Shown here piece after piece: positions 62,694-64,000 of a stretch of DNA of 64,000 nt. Under the pieces are notes generated by a model, which was not told where the DNA came from, made no database searches, and saw nothing but the letters and a program-made list of their open reading frames with translations. The translations under genes and the position numbers were made by a program. Origin of the DNA: Listeria ivanovii subsp. ivanovii (GTDB taxonomy: Bacteria; Bacillota; Bacilli; Lactobacillales; Listeriaceae); the NCBI RefSeq assembly GCF_900187025.1, contig NZ_LT906478.1, positions 1,782,001-1,846,000 of the forward strand, given 5' to 3'. Every line of letters begins with the position of its first letter. The stretch's first letter is position 1.

Positions 62694-63407
62694 CTAGTTT
62701 TGAACTTGCTTCAATCTATTTAATACTTCTGTATATACATCTGTTAAATTGCCAATATTCCGACGAAAGACATCCTTATCCAGCTTCTGATTCGTTTCTT
62801 TATCCCAAAGTCGACAAGTATCTGGAGAAATTTCATCTGCTAGTAAAATATTTCCATTCTCATCACGACCAAATTCTAATTTGAAGTCAATCAAAGTAAT
62901 ATTCATTTTAGTAAATAAGGCTTGCAAAGCTACATTAATAGCTCGAGTTGCTTGACGAATTTCTTCCATTTCATTTCTCGTCGCGATTCCTAAATAAAGC
63001 GCGTGTTCATCATTAATAAAAGGATCATCTAACGCATCATCTTTATAATAAAATTCGACGATCGCATTTGGAATCGATTCTCCTTCTTCTTTTCCAAGAC
63101 GCTTCGCAAGACTTCCTGCCATCACATTACGCACCACGACTTCAAGCGGAATAATCGATACTTCCTTCACTAATTGCTCCTTTTTGGAAGTAGCTTTGAT
63201 GAAATGACTAGCAATTCCTTCACTCGCTAAATAAGAAAAAACCAGTGAGGTAATTTGATTATTTAGCTCCCCTTTTCCTGCAAAAGATTCCTTTCGCACA
63301 CCATTTAGCGCAGTAGCATCATCTTTATATGCTACACGTAAAACTCCAGGCTCTTCCGTTTTGAATAGTTGTTTCGCTTTTCCTTCATAAACAAGTTCGT
63401 TAGTCAC
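62694..63407 (-). CDS. purC: SAICAR synthetase
   Basis: 237 residues. YEGKAKQLF at the start and the nucleotide-binding EFGRDENGNILLADEISPDTCRLWD region, here seen in parts (LADEISPDTCR). Adds aspartate to CAIR. A 81-nt gap separates it from purB. Confidence 0.97.
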   Translation of the reverse strand: MTNELVYEGKAKQLFKTEEPGVLRVAYKDDATALNGVRKESFAGKGELNNQITSLVFSYLASEGIASHFIKATSKKEQLVKEVSIIPLEVVVRNVMAGSLAKRLGKEEGESIPNAIVEFYYKDDALDDPFINDEHALYLGIATRNEMEEIRQATRAINVALQALFTKMNITLIDFKLEFGRDENGNILLADEISPDTCRLWDKETNQKLDKDVFRRNIGNLTDVYTEVLNRLKQVQN

Positions 63408-63488
63408 GATTTTTATCTCCTTATAAATTACTTAACCTCTTTGAAGAGTATGGCTATCAAAGAGGTCATGTGAGTATTCTGTCCGTAA

Positions 63489-64000
63489 TTATAATCCTAG
63501 GCGATCAAAAATTAAGTCGACATTCTTTAAGTGATAATGGTAATCAAAGCAGTCAGCAATTTCCGCCGCAGATAAGTTTTCCGTAATTGTTGCATCTTGT
63601 TCTATCAACTCGCGGAATGGTACTTGTTTCTCCCAAGCCTCCATCGCTTTCGGTTGCACCACATCATATGCAGCTTCACGAGCAAGCCCTTTATCAATTA
63701 AAGCAAGTAGAACACGCTGCGAGTATATAAGTCCAAGTGTTCTATCCATATTACGTTTCATATTTTCTGGAAATACCGTCAAGTTTTTCACAATCGAACC
63801 GAAACGATTTAAAATATAATCAAGTAAAATAGTTGAATCCGGTAAAATAATTCGTTCAGCTGAGCTATGTGAAATATCACGTTCATGCCACAGCGGTACA
63901 TTTTCATACGCTGTTACCATATGACCACGAATCACACGAGCCAGTCCAGTAACATTTTCTGAACCAATCGGATTACGTTTATGTGGCATTGCCGAGGAAC
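63489..64000 (-). CDS. purB: Adenylosuccinate lyase (5' part outside window)
   Basis: C-terminal ~170 residues; the frame continues past the right edge. Signature [14 protein letters not shown], the conserved fumarase/aspartase loop with the catalytic Ser, is just inside the edge. Cleaves SAICAR and adenylosuccinate. Upstream gene in the same operon as purC. Confidence 0.95.
   Translation of the reverse strand, partial: SSAMPHKRNPIGSENVTGLARVIRGHMVTAYENVPLWHERDISHSSAERIILPDSTILLDYILNRFGSIVKNLTVFPENMKRNMDRTLGLIYSQRVLLALIDKGLAREAAYDVVQPKAMEAWEKQVPFRELIEQDATITENLSAAEIADCFDYHYHLKNVDLIFDRLGL

Overview
The window is chromosomal DNA from a low-GC Firmicute. Gene content and order match Listeria sensu stricto (L. 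monocytogenes or a close sister such as L. innocua; I cannot separate them from sequence alone). The strongest markers are the VirAB/VirR/VirS locus with adeC inside it, the sophorooligosaccharide (beta-1,2-glucan oligomer) operon known from L. innocua, and the pcrB-pcrA-ligA-camS, gatCAB and pur blocks in Bacillales order. Family and ortholog names come from recalled knowledge of these proteins. Motifs, overlaps, promoters and hairpins were read directly.

Layout. 1-1814: 5' part of a LevR/ManR-type PTS-linked activator (runs off the left edge). 1.9-3.3 kb: cold-type DEAD-box (DECD) helicase. 3.3-5.2 kb: small GntR(YtrA)-ABC transporter operon with a perfect palindrome over its promoter. 5.25-16.2 kb: beta-1,2-glucooligosaccharide locus, with oxidoreductase, LacI regulator, GH94 phosphorylase and GH3 glucosidase on the minus strand and a divergent plus-strand ABC importer (binding protein and two permeases, no ATPase). 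Two identical LacI-type operators and a cre site lie between the divergent promoters. 16.3-23.4 kb: glutamate synthase (gltB, gltD) and divergent activator gltC. 23.4-25.1 kb: GNAT enzyme and glycerol-dehydrogenase-like gene. 25.1-27.6 kb: polar amino acid ABC importer under a T-box leader.

27.6-35.4 kb: virA-virB-virR, then a sugar-epimerase-like gene, an unknown gene, adeC and virS, all on the minus strand; this is a Bce-type antimicrobial-peptide sensing module with three metabolic or unknown genes between regulator and kinase. 35.5-38.6 kb: nitrilase-family hydrolase, small membrane protein, shikimate kinase, an unknown gene, and a 340-bp intergenic region holding a tiny ORF and a possible small RNA. 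38.6-41.8 kb: RlmCD-like 23S rRNA methyltransferase, anchored protein of unknown function, lipid kinase. 41.9-51.4 kb: gatB-gatA-gatC and camS-ligA-pcrA-pcrB. 51.5-53.6 kb: NSS-family sodium symporter, small membrane protein, TrpR-like YerC. 53.6-64 kb: pur operon read purB-C-S-Q-L-F-M-N-H-D on the minus strand; purB runs off the right edge.

No mobile element, tRNA/rRNA gene, CRISPR array or phage gene was seen. Most genes are core. The less-explained items are the regulatory architecture (T-box, YtrA palindrome, stacked LacI/cre control), the 38.2-38.6 kb gap, a PurF that lacks one iron-sulfur ligand, and the start of aroK.
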